Of a DNA stretch of 45,446 nucleotides, positions 1 through 8,284 are shown one piece after another. Source of the stretch: CAZEAN01 sp964510225 (GTDB lineage: Bacteria; Planctomycetota; Planctomycetia; Isosphaerales; Isosphaeraceae); contig CAZEAN010000044.1 of the NCBI GenBank assembly GCA_964510225.1, forward strand, positions 1 to 45,446, in the 5' to 3' direction. Positions within the stretch are counted from its first letter, which is position 1. Each line of letters starts with the position of its first letter. The translations under genes were made by a program, and so were the position numbers. Below the pieces are notes generated by a model. The model ran no database searches. It worked only from the letters and a program-made list of their open reading frames with translations, and was not told where the DNA came from.

Positions 1-3000
1 GAACGATCCGTGCTGGTGGATCGAGAATCGTCATGTTGGTGAAGTCGAAATCGTCGGCCGCGCTACCACTATTAAGTCCGAATAGGACGGCTCCATTGCC
101 ATCAAATTGTTCAATACTGCTAGAGGGGCCATCGAAGATGTTGAGCGTCACAGCTCCACCGGATTCGAGCTCAAGGGTGTCGGTACCACCGCCGCCCGAG
201 AAATCGTCGTTAGGTGCTTCATTGGCGGCGATGCGGAAGGTGTCATTGCCGTCACCGCCTGTGAGTGTATCAGCACCGAACCCCCCGATTACTGTGAGCC
301 CGGGAGTTATCCCCGAGAAATCGAAGCGGTCATTGCCCCTTCGGAGATTTACGATCGGAGGTGCTTCGATGACATTCATGTTAGCGAAGATCAGCGTGTC
401 AGCATCGTTGTTCGAATCACGACCGAATAACCCCAGCCCGTTGGCATCGAGTTCTTCAATACTGTTGGTCGTAGAATCAAAATCACTGAGAAGTACTGGG
501 TTGCTGCCGACAAATCTAAGTCTGTCCGTTTCACTACCACCGTCGAGAGTATCGTTGACGTCAACGTTATCTCTGACAAAGAAGATGTCGCTATCAGCAC
601 CGCCATTGCTCTGATCACTTCCGAGGCCACCAACGAGGATGTCCCGACCACCAAGGCCATTCAGTGTATCGTTCCCTTGAAGACCAATGATGAGATCAGG
701 GTCAGCAGTACCATTGATTGTTTGGGCGCTATTGTTTCCGAGAATGACATTGATCGAGAAAGTCGTAGAGTCGTCTGTATCGTCGATGACTCGTGCAAAG
801 AAGGTTGTGGTCGTGTTCGACCCGAAATTCTGTGTGGTTTGGTTTGATGCACTCGTGTTGGTCCCCAGGAATGTCGTTGCGAGACCAGCCTCTGTGAGTG
901 CAAAGCTGTAGCGGTGCTGAGCGTCCGGGTCTTGATTAACGATGTTCTCGATCGAAAATGTAACGTCGGCACCACTCCCTAGTTCTAAAACGGATTCCAC
1001 TTCAAGTGTGGCATCGATGGGAGAGGATGCGTTGTCGGTAACCCGGATGTCGTCGAACGCAAATCCGTCACTGGGACCTGGGAATCCATCCGCTGGAAAG
1101 TTATCGAATTGCTGGAACCGGATCCGTGTCGCCGACGACAGGGTCAAGCCGAGACTTGTGGCGATCTGACTGAGGTTGAATGTGAATGTCTGATAGAGAT
1201 TGAGGGACGCCGTTCCGACGAGGTCAACAAGCCGGAAGAAGTTGGTACCGTCGACACTGAATGAAACCCCGTCTCCGGTAGCCGAGCCAGTGAAGGACGC
1301 GGGCAGCGAGTCGTCTTCATCGCCAAATTCCCGCTGAGCAAACTCCAAGATAACGTCGCCGACGGCTGCACCAGCGTCTACCAACAGGGTCGCCTCATTG
1401 AGGGCGGGAGCGGTTACACCCACAAAGGTGTCTAGAACCAGATGGGAGAGTCCAGTGTTGGGCCCTCCAACGTCGGTAACCCGGATTCGTCCAGCGCCTG
1501 AGGTCTCGGTCTCCCATTGGAGTCCTAGGCTTCCATTTTCGAACCCCTCCGTCACGTCGAGGCTCGCTGCCTGAGCTGTGCTGAAGATGGCGTCAAAGGC
1601 GTTGATCAACCCAGCGCCGGTAAGGTTGTCAAACCCTGGCGCTCCGATGTCCTCGGCGGTTGAGACCAACGCAGCCTCCACCTGTTGGGGCGTGAGCGTC
1701 GGGTCGGCTTGGATCAACAGCGCGGCGATTGCTGCGGCGTGAGGCGCTGATGCGGAGGTCCCAAAGAAGTTCGGGAAACCGTCTCCCTCGGCATCACTGC
1801 CAAAGAACGTTGTGTTCGTTCCCTGGACAGCAGAGAATGTTGGTGTCGCCCGGACTTCGGTGGTCGGTTTCCTCGTGCCGTCCGCATTGAAGATGATTGG
1901 CGTTGGTCCGGTCGACGTAAAACTAGCCGGCACATCCTGGGCGAAGTAATCAACCGCCCCTACGGAGATTGCGCCTGCCGCTGCGGAGTGCCCCACTATC
2001 GTCGGTCCGTCCGTGGCGAACTCCTCAAAGGTAGCCGGACCGGTCCTGTTCGCGCCGAAGTTTAGGTACTTGATCTGAGCCGGATTCGGGCCCGAGTCAA
2101 CCTCGATGATCACCTCGAGCTGGACGGCTACTGTCCCCGTGTTGCTAACGGACGGCACCAACTCGAACGGAGCCTGGAGTGCGGGGTTGTTGAACGTTGA
2201 CCCCGTGATGATGTTGGTCGTTCCCGGTGGATTGATTAGGAAGATATCGACATCAGAATCGACACCTGTGGAAGTGAAGAACGGATCGTCCCACTGGAGC
2301 CCGATTTCAAAGGTCTGGCCGGGCTGGAGAGTGATCAGTTGTCGAGTATCGACTCCTGGACCAGGGTCGAAGTCGTGGAACGTCCCGGCAAAGAGAGTGT
2401 CGGCGGCAGGCCGGAAGTCCGACTCATATCCCTGGTTGCTGATGTTGCCCGCCGAGGAAAAGTAGGTTACGCCCTGATTCGTAACGACGTCGTCAACCGC
2501 CTGAGCAATGATGCCGTCCTGGAAGACTGGCTCGGCGAAGTTGAAGACGTCGTCGACGATAATGTCGGCGCCGAAGTTAGCCAGTGCGCGGATGTTGTCG
2601 GCAAAATTCTGCTGGCCACCGAAGGCGGTGGCGAAGGCGATGGTTGCACCGGGAGCAAGGTCGTGGATCAACTCGATCATCGCCCGCCCTTCATCGATCC
2701 CGGTTCCACCAAGGCCGATGTCGGCGAGGTCTTCCAGCACGGTGACGTTATTCGGCAAGTCGCCGGAGGCAACACCCGCCGCAACGCCACCGGGAATGTC
2801 GCCGAAACTGTCGCTCAACACTCCGATGGTCACGCCAGTGCCGTCGAAACCACTAGGCAAAAGATTCCGGAGCCGCTCGGTCTCGTGGACCAGGTCAGCC
2901 TCACTGGTGACCGACCCGACATTGGTTATCGATCGGGGGAGGAAAGATACGCCCTGTAGACCCTGATCGCTCAAGTTCTCTAGAGCACTGACCGCATGGA

Positions 3001-3415
3001 GTGGCAACAAACCCTCGATCAAGCCATATTTTGACGAGGCACCCCAGATTTGCATTCCAAGCTCTGTGAGCCTTGGAATCAGGCTATCCGGATCCCTGGT
3101 TGTCATCTGAACACCGACCCGCCCCGCTGCATCGAAGACCCAACGTTCCTCGACAGCCTCGGTTCCCCACAATGAGCCCCCAGGCTGGTCAGTCTGACGC
3201 AAGGAATCCCGCGTGGCGAGCCGCTGGAGATCGGGATCGATCCAGAACTCAGGCACAATGCCTGTTGGTTCGATTGCAACTGTTCCGATCTCTGTTAGAC
3301 CAGTGGCCGATAGCAAGGTACGTTCCTCAAGCTCTAGGAGCCTCGGACGACAGCGACGGTCCGTCTGACTAGGGCCGTGATCTCGCTTCAGCGGGGAGAC
3401 GCGTTGGGTCGGCAT
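1..3415 (-). CDS. LEPR-XLL subtilisin-like protein with RTX-type repeats (C-terminus beyond window edge)
   Basis: Reading the minus strand from an ATG at 3415 gives one uninterrupted frame of about 1138 codons that leaves the window at base 1, so the C-terminus is missing. The N-terminus is basic and carries LEERTLLS (residues 29-36), a form of the planctomycete LEPR-XLL motif; no hydrophobic signal peptide is visible. A subtilisin/sedolisin-like core follows: FDGTGVTIGVLSDS with Asp202, GIDEGRAMIELIHDLAPG with Glu242 where subtilisins have the HGT histidine, and FGTSASAPHAAA with the likely nucleophile Ser554. Next come a jelly-roll-like segment, a beta-sandwich-like segment and RTX-type calcium-binding repeats (GNDTLNGLGG, then GADTLTGGDGNDTF). 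This fits a secreted or surface endopeptidase; activity is inferred. The frame has no stop codon, so it is not broken inside the window. Confidence 0.9.
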   Translation of the reverse strand, partial: MPTQRVSPLKRDHGPSQTDRRCRPRLLELEERTLLSATGLTEIGTVAIEPTGIVPEFWIDPDLQRLATRDSLRQTDQPGGSLWGTEAVEERWVFDAAGRVGVQMTTRDPDSLIPRLTELGMQIWGASSKYGLIEGLLPLHAVSALENLSDQGLQGVSFLPRSITNVGSVTSEADLVHETERLRNLLPSGFDGTGVTIGVLSDSFGDIPGGVAAGVASGDLPNNVTVLEDLADIGLGGTGIDEGRAMIELIHDLAPGATIAFATAFGGQQNFADNIRALANFGADIIVDDVFNFAEPVFQDGIIAQAVDDVVTNQGVTYFSSAGNISNQGYESDFRPAADTLFAGTFHDFDPGPGVDTRQLITLQPGQTFEIGLQWDDPFFTSTGVDSDVDIFLINPPGTTNIITGSTFNNPALQAPFELVPSVSNTGTVAVQLEVIIEVDSGPNPAQIKYLNFGANRTGPATFEEFATDGPTIVGHSAAAGAISVGAVDYFAQDVPASFTSTGPTPIIFNADGTRKPTTEVRATPTFSAVQGTNTTFFGSDAEGDGFPNFFGTSASAPHAAAIAALLIQADPTLTPQQVEAALVSTAEDIGAPGFDNLTGAGLINAFDAIFSTAQAASLDVTEGFENGSLGLQWETETSGAGRIRVTDVGGPNTGLSHLVLDTFVGVTAPALNEATLLVDAGAAVGDVILEFAQREFGDEDDSLPASFTGSATGDGVSFSVDGTNFFRLVDLVGTASLNLYQTFTFNLSQIATSLGLTLSSATRIRFQQFDNFPADGFPGPSDGFAFDDIRVTDNASSPIDATLEVESVLELGSGADVTFSIENIVNQDPDAQHRYSFALTEAGLATTFLGTNTSASNQTTQNFGSNTTTTFFARVIDDTDDSTTFSINVILGNNSAQTINGTADPDLIIGLQGNDTLNGLGGRDILVGGLGSDQSNGGADSDIFFVRDNVDVNDTLDGGSETDRLRFVGSNPVLLSDFDSTTNSIEELDANGLGLFGRDSNNDADTLIFANMNVIEAPPIVNLRRGNDRFDFSGITPGLTVIGGFGADTLTGGDGNDTFRIAANEAPNDDFSGGGGTDTLELESGGAVTLNIFDGPSSSIEQFDGNGAVLFGLNSGSAADDFDFTNMTILDPPARIV

Positions 3416-3921
3416 AGGTGCTCTCTCGAAATCGAATGGGATGCTTTGCAATCAAAGGTGCACTGACGACGAAACATACGGAGCTTGAGTGAGGCACTCG
3501 GGGAGGATCGATAGCATATTGTAGTGACCGAGACCGAAGAGGAACCTCGGGAAGACCGCATCGCAAGAAGCCAATCCCAAGGATTCTACACACTAAACTA
3601 ACCTTTGATCTTCCTCTGAAACTAGCCCGAAAATGGCGGCTATCGGAATAATTTGGCGTGTGCGAGAAATGAGGCCGTTGGATTCGTCTGATTCCAAGAA
3701 GGCCAGCGTCTTAGCGGACGTGGATTGGATCTGGCAATAGGTCGTGCATCAATCGATCTGACTACTCCGTTTATTCTGTACAATAATTTAGTTGCGCGAC
3801 ACCAATCGTCTGATTCGATACAGAAAATAGCGTAGCTCGTGGAGAGGGATCGCAGCGAGTTGGATTCTCCTTTTTTGAGCGGTTTACTCTCCACACGCGT
3901 TCCTGTCGGACAAGGGTGTGA
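3416..3921. other. intergenic region upstream of the subtilisin-like gene
   Basis: About 500 bases without a convincing gene. Open frames here are short and lack recognisable motifs. The region must hold the promoter of the minus-strand protease gene starting at 3415, but I cannot point to convincing -35/-10 boxes. Its left part is AT-richer than the neighbouring coding DNA. Confidence 0.5.
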
Positions 3922-4230
3922 CTACCAAGCTGAGACAACATCAATCATATAGGGGTCCCTTTCGACGGTGACGCCGCACCGCGTGCAGTCCACGCAGCGC
4001 ATCCGGTAGGCCAGATAGACTACGAGGCCCCAGAGCGGCACGAACTCGAAACGCCGCTCGTCGAGGCGGTCATACGCCGGGCCGGGGCATCCGCAGCCGG
4101 AGCAGATCGGTCGGCTGTTCTTCCTCGGGAGCACCTGGACTAGCAGGGCCGGCCCGTCGTCGTGGTCCTCCAGGCGGGCCCGGTCATAGACGAACGACTT
4201 GATTTCTGTACCCGATTGAGGATCGTCTGG
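3922..4230 (-). pseudogene. ISL3-family transposase remnant (N-terminal zinc-ribbon part only)
   Basis: The minus-strand frame contains KSFVYDRARLED, then SRPICSGCGCPGPAYDRL, RRFEFVPLWGLVVYLAYRM and CVDCTRCGVTVERD. This is the pattern of the N-terminal zinc ribbon of ISL3-type transposases (paired CxxC knuckles around an ERRFEFVPLWG stretch). After VERD the similarity stops and a stop codon follows within about ten codons, so the helix-turn-helix and DDE catalytic domains are absent. Upstream of about 4230 the reading frame has no resemblance to the family. The family call is from memory of the motif pattern. I see no flanking terminal inverted repeats, so this is an internal scrap rather than an intact element. 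The roughly 290 bases from 4231 to 4524 show nothing else recognisable. Confidence 0.65.
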
Positions 4231-4524
4231 ATACGCATCCTGGGGCCCCCCGGTTCGATGAAGCGTGGAAACTCGATCATGGTCGGGGGGTTGGTTCCAG
4301 GATGCGATTCTTCCTCTCACGTCGGGCCCGTCTGCCGCGTAAGCACCCACAGATTGATCCTGTGGAAGAGCCTAAACTGTTGGATCCTTCATGGCACTGG
4401 TGATCCACCGTAATGAAAGCACATGTTCAGCTTCGCCGGAGCCACTACAGCAGGACCAAGGAGGGTCGACTGACTGGGCATGGGTCAAGTTCATCGGGTC
4501 TGAAGGAAACGAGTGGGCGTTGCC

Positions 4525-7500
4525 TTAGTTGGTCGAATCTTCTGTCGTCTCGACTCGAATCAGCCGGATCGTGATCGGCTCTTCGAGTTCGAGAGTGAGG
4601 ATCAGCGTGTCATCATCCTCGAAGCGATAGCGGACGTTGACCGAACCTTCTTCGCCATCTGCCCGTGAGAATCCGACTTCAAGGAGGGCATCTTCGTTCT
4701 TCTCAAACTTCCAGCTTCCGAGGAAGGATGTTCCTTCACCGTCTGCGCCCATGTGGAAGATGTTGCCCGTCCGACCGTCGAATCCCATCAAGGCGACCGA
4801 ACGCTTCTGAGGATCGGTGCTGATTGACTCAAGCACCTTGCCTTTGATCTTCCAGGCATAGGTGGTTTTGAGGAAAGAGCCCTTTGTATCGGCATCGACC
4901 CAAGTGCCGAGGAGCCGATCCCAGTTCGATCGTCGGAGGATACTCCCAAGCGTCCGAGTCTGGGGTTCTGGCTCATCCTCCGTGACATGGAAAATGAAGT
5001 CGTTACTGAAGAGGCCGTTGGGATTCTGAACCTGAAGGAAGTGGATTCCGATGGTCGGTAGGGCTGCGAGACCGATCGTAACTGTCTCTCCCTCGGTGCT
5101 CAGCGTGCCCTCCACACGACGGCCGTCGACAAGGAGGTTGGCACCTTCTTGAATGTGACGACCGCTGACCGTCATCGTGGTGTTGTCACCGTACAAGTTC
5201 GGGAACTTCTGACGCCCTCGTTGCTCGTGGATCGAGCCGAGTGTCCAGAGGGCGGGTTGAGGATGGTCGAGATCAACATTAGCCCCGAGCCGGCCGGTGA
5301 AGGTACCGATGAAGCGACCCTCGGAAGCAAGACCGACTAAGCGATCGCGATTGTAGGAATCCTGAGTGCCATCTCGTGAAACGTAGGAGCCACCTTGGTA
5401 TCCGGCGTCGTATTGAAGTTCGACGGGAGTAGCCTCCTCATCAGCGATAAAGACACCCTCAGCTTGCAGAATAATCCCACCTTCGCGGGCAGACTCTTCG
5501 AGTGCACTGAGGAGATCGATCACGAGTCGACCTTGTTCTGTGTCTGTTGCGGCCGATTCACGATTCAGGGTGACTTGTCGGGCAAAGGAGCCAGAGAACC
5601 CAGTGCTTCCCTCAAGGACCATATCCCAAACAGGGTCGAAACGTTCTCGACCAGCCCAGGAGAACTGCCAGACATTCCGTTCAGGAGTCCCTTGTTCGGC
5701 GACGTTACGGTAGAAGTCGAAATCGATGATGTTGAGACGTCCTTGGGGCAGAATCAGCCAGCGATCGTATGCACCGCGCCAAGTTGGAGCATCCATACCA
5801 GTTCCTGGAGTATTGGTGCTCACCAAGAAGGGCATCCGGTGGCAGTCACCACAGACGTTCCGTCGAGGCTGCAAGTCTCCGTCGATATGGAAGAGTCGGA
5901 AACCGTCTTCAGCTCGATCCGAGAGGACATTGGAGTAAGCACGCCGTTGAGCAGGAGGGTACGGTATCGAGAGCAGAAAGTGGGACAAGTCAGCGCGCTC
6001 TGCAGCGGACAAGGCCCCAGCCTTACCTTCGTCGTTAACCGTCGGATCACCCACGAGGATCATCGTTGACGCCAGTCCACCGTCGACGATCCCTAAAGTG
6101 CTGCTTGCGGGATCGTCCAGACTGCTGTTGGGCGGATCGTTCCCATAGACATTCGCACTGTTGTTTCCACCGTACGGGTCACCTGGGATGCCGTCCCAGT
6201 GGTACGGAGCAGTGTCGCGGAGTCCTCGGAGTGGCATTGTCGAACGAGGCATGATTTGGTCGCCCCCCGTGACGATCGGTGTCTTCAAGACCCAGATCAA
6301 CTGGTCTGTGTGGCCGTCGGGATGGCAGCTCGCGCAGGAGAAGGTACCCGTGGTGGAGGCCGATGCGGTTTCGAAGGCGACCCGACCTCTCTTGACCACT
6401 GGGTGCGTTGGATCAGAGAGGACGACCGTGTCATCTACCTGCGGGTTACCGAGGTCAGAGAGGTCGATCAATGAGACCGTATTGGCGACTGCGTTAAGGA
6501 CCCATGCACGCGATGGCTTGCCGCTATCTGAGGACTCAAGGGCAATCCCTCTGGGTACGGAATCGACATCGACGCGACCAAGAACATCACCAGTTTCGGT
6601 GTTAACCGTGAAGACTTTGTCCGATCCGGCTGCAGTGACGACAAGAGTGCTGTCGTCGTCCGAGACCTGGATCCCGAACGGTGTGGCGAGTGCCCTCCCT
6701 TGCTCGGGATGGGCGGGCGGTAGTGGTTCAAGATCGATAAACCAAGGTGCTTCGGCAGAATCGCCATTGAACGCGACGCTCGTGATCTGATTCAAGAATG
6801 CTCGATTCTCCATCTCGGCGAGGCCATGTTTTTTGGTACCAGCGCGGCCGTTAGAGTCGTTCCGCGCGTCGGTCTGAGCGATGAAGACACGACCAGTCGA
6901 ATCAACCGTCAGTCCATACAACAGAGTTCCAAGCGTATCGACAACCTCAACAAGTTCATCTGTCTTGGTGTCGAAGACAAAGAGATCGCGGTCAGGGACA
7001 TCGGGGTGTTTCACAATGTCCATGACGGCGCCAACAGAAAGAACGTTGTTGTTCCTGATGGCATGCTCCCAGGCGTCAAAGGTCACTAAGTCTCCATCGA
7101 ACGGCTTTCGACCGCCTGAAAGTTGAGTCTGGTTGTTCGACTCAAACGGGACGACGTACAAGCGATCCCCTCGGACAGCAATGGCGCGGGGGTCCTGGGC
7201 TCGGATCTTGAGGGTCTTAGTCACTGCCCGGTTCGTCACATCAACGACTGCGATTCTATTTTCGGACGAGAGTGCGACGTAGGCCTTCTCGTTGCCAGCG
7301 AAGGTGATCCCCACGGGCTCGTCAAAACGGGTTGCCTTGGTCTCAGGATCGAACTCCTGAACGGTGGCAATCACTTCAAGAAAAGTCGGATTCGATCGAT
7401 TGGTATCGATCACACTGACCGAATCTGAGATATGGTTCGCGACCCAGACTTCGTTGCCATCGGGACGGACCGCGATCCCAACGGGGTCGATACCGACATT

Positions 7501-7785
7501 GATCCGCTTTACGATGGAGCGACTTTCAGCGTCGATCACGTCGACCGTGTCCGCAGGAGTATTCGTCACATAAACCAGACCACTACTGACTGCAATCGGC
7601 GACGCGTGGGGACTTAGGAACGAAGGATGTCCGGCCTCGGATGGAGCTTGAGGGGTTCGAGCCTCCTCACGGTTCTCGCTACCGAGGTCAATCTCTGGCC
7701 GTTCGGGTTTACCTCGCCCTTGAGTGAAGAAGACACTCGTGAGAATAAGAGCGCTTAGAGTCAACCCAACCACAGGTCGCGTCAT
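4525..7785 (-). CDS. YncE-like beta-propeller protein with two CxxCH sites, IPT/TIG and a C-terminal lipocalin-like domain
   Basis: The ATG at 7785 is chosen over an upstream in-frame start because AAAGGACAG lies just before it and a signal peptide follows directly (residues 1-22). The mature protein begins with a YVTN/YncE-type propeller (about residues 60-460; motifs such as VYVTNTPADTVDVID and VWVANHISDSVSVID). Two haem-c-type sites follow: CASCH at 484-488 and CGDCH at 645-649, in a region resembling di-haem cytochrome c peroxidase/MauG relatives. A segment near 872-960 looks like an IPT/TIG fold. The last 110 residues (GTWVDADTKGS, MGFDGRTGNIFHMGADGEG) resemble DUF1579/lipocalin-like domains. 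The length is 1086 residues. A periplasmic redox or substrate-sensing role is inferred; the substrate is unknown. Confidence 0.88.
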   Translation of the reverse strand: MTRPVVGLTLSALILTSVFFTQGRGKPERPEIDLGSENREEARTPQAPSEAGHPSFLSPHASPIAVSSGLVYVTNTPADTVDVIDAESRSIVKRINVGIDPVGIAVRPDGNEVWVANHISDSVSVIDTNRSNPTFLEVIATVQEFDPETKATRFDEPVGITFAGNEKAYVALSSENRIAVVDVTNRAVTKTLKIRAQDPRAIAVRGDRLYVVPFESNNQTQLSGGRKPFDGDLVTFDAWEHAIRNNNVLSVGAVMDIVKHPDVPDRDLFVFDTKTDELVEVVDTLGTLLYGLTVDSTGRVFIAQTDARNDSNGRAGTKKHGLAEMENRAFLNQITSVAFNGDSAEAPWFIDLEPLPPAHPEQGRALATPFGIQVSDDDSTLVVTAAGSDKVFTVNTETGDVLGRVDVDSVPRGIALESSDSGKPSRAWVLNAVANTVSLIDLSDLGNPQVDDTVVLSDPTHPVVKRGRVAFETASASTTGTFSCASCHPDGHTDQLIWVLKTPIVTGGDQIMPRSTMPLRGLRDTAPYHWDGIPGDPYGGNNSANVYGNDPPNSSLDDPASSTLGIVDGGLASTMILVGDPTVNDEGKAGALSAAERADLSHFLLSIPYPPAQRRAYSNVLSDRAEDGFRLFHIDGDLQPRRNVCGDCHRMPFLVSTNTPGTGMDAPTWRGAYDRWLILPQGRLNIIDFDFYRNVAEQGTPERNVWQFSWAGRERFDPVWDMVLEGSTGFSGSFARQVTLNRESAATDTEQGRLVIDLLSALEESAREGGIILQAEGVFIADEEATPVELQYDAGYQGGSYVSRDGTQDSYNRDRLVGLASEGRFIGTFTGRLGANVDLDHPQPALWTLGSIHEQRGRQKFPNLYGDNTTMTVSGRHIQEGANLLVDGRRVEGTLSTEGETVTIGLAALPTIGIHFLQVQNPNGLFSNDFIFHVTEDEPEPQTRTLGSILRRSNWDRLLGTWVDADTKGSFLKTTYAWKIKGKVLESISTDPQKRSVALMGFDGRTGNIFHMGADGEGTSFLGSWKFEKNEDALLEVGFSRADGEEGSVNVRYRFEDDDTLILTLELEEPITIRLIRVETTEDSTN

Positions 7786-8284
7786 TGGTTCTGTCCTTTC
7801 GTCGTGTTCTGACTCACATGTACATCCGGAGACCTCGTCCCGGATGATCCCGACCCTGCGCGCTGAGATCGTGTACGTGACTTGTATTGCCAGCACGCGA
7901 GTTGATGGTACACCAAATTGTCACATCAAGGGACTACTGTGACGAAACAGTGCCGTTTTTGACAGAGGTTCGGAGTAGTTCAATCGAAGATCCGATTCTC
8001 GTGGTCCTCGTCTCATTGGTTCAGTTCGATTGATTATGCATGGATTTAATCGGTGCGATTGCGGCCATTTTCTCTCTAGCACCCTGGGATCGTCGTAACG
8101 AACACAAGAGTCAATTCGACTAGGTACTAAGTTACAGAGGCACAACCAGCCCACGAGCATCTTGAAGGGGTTGCTCTTCTCCCCGCTGGTGCTTCTGGAC
8201 GGCAGGCCGCGGGGAGAAGTCGAAAAAGGCTGATTACCACTGAGATCCGGATCTCGAACCTAAAAGCTGGGTGAAGGTCTTAGG
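7786..8284. other. intergenic region between two large minus-strand genes
   Basis: Roughly 500 bases with no supportable gene; the short frames present have no motifs. It carries the 5' leader of the propeller protein gene (start 7785) and the 3' flank of the gene ending at 8285, including the inverted repeat at 8176-8219. No clear promoter boxes were identified. Confidence 0.5.
8176..8219 (-). terminator. 11-bp perfect inverted repeat, possible terminator
   Basis: CTTCTCCCCGC (8176-8186) is perfectly repeated in inverted orientation as GCGGGGAGAAG (8209-8219) with a 22-base loop. It lies 65 bases downstream of the stop codon of the minus-strand gene ending at 8285. There is no U-tract on the minus strand, so it could instead be an mRNA-stabilising hairpin or a dispersed repeat. 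Confidence 0.4.

Noticed and set aside
33..614. Plus-strand open frame of 193 codons near the left edge
   Set aside because: It is the antisense shadow of the subtilisin-like gene, whose minus-strand frame is continuous and has domain motifs; the plus-strand translation is low-complexity Ser/Pro/Leu.
5395..6069. Plus-strand frame of 224 codons
   Set aside because: Antisense to the propeller/CxxCH gene; no family motif, and the minus-strand frame is clearly coding.
6161..6790. Plus-strand frame of 209 codons
   Set aside because: Antisense shadow of the same propeller gene.
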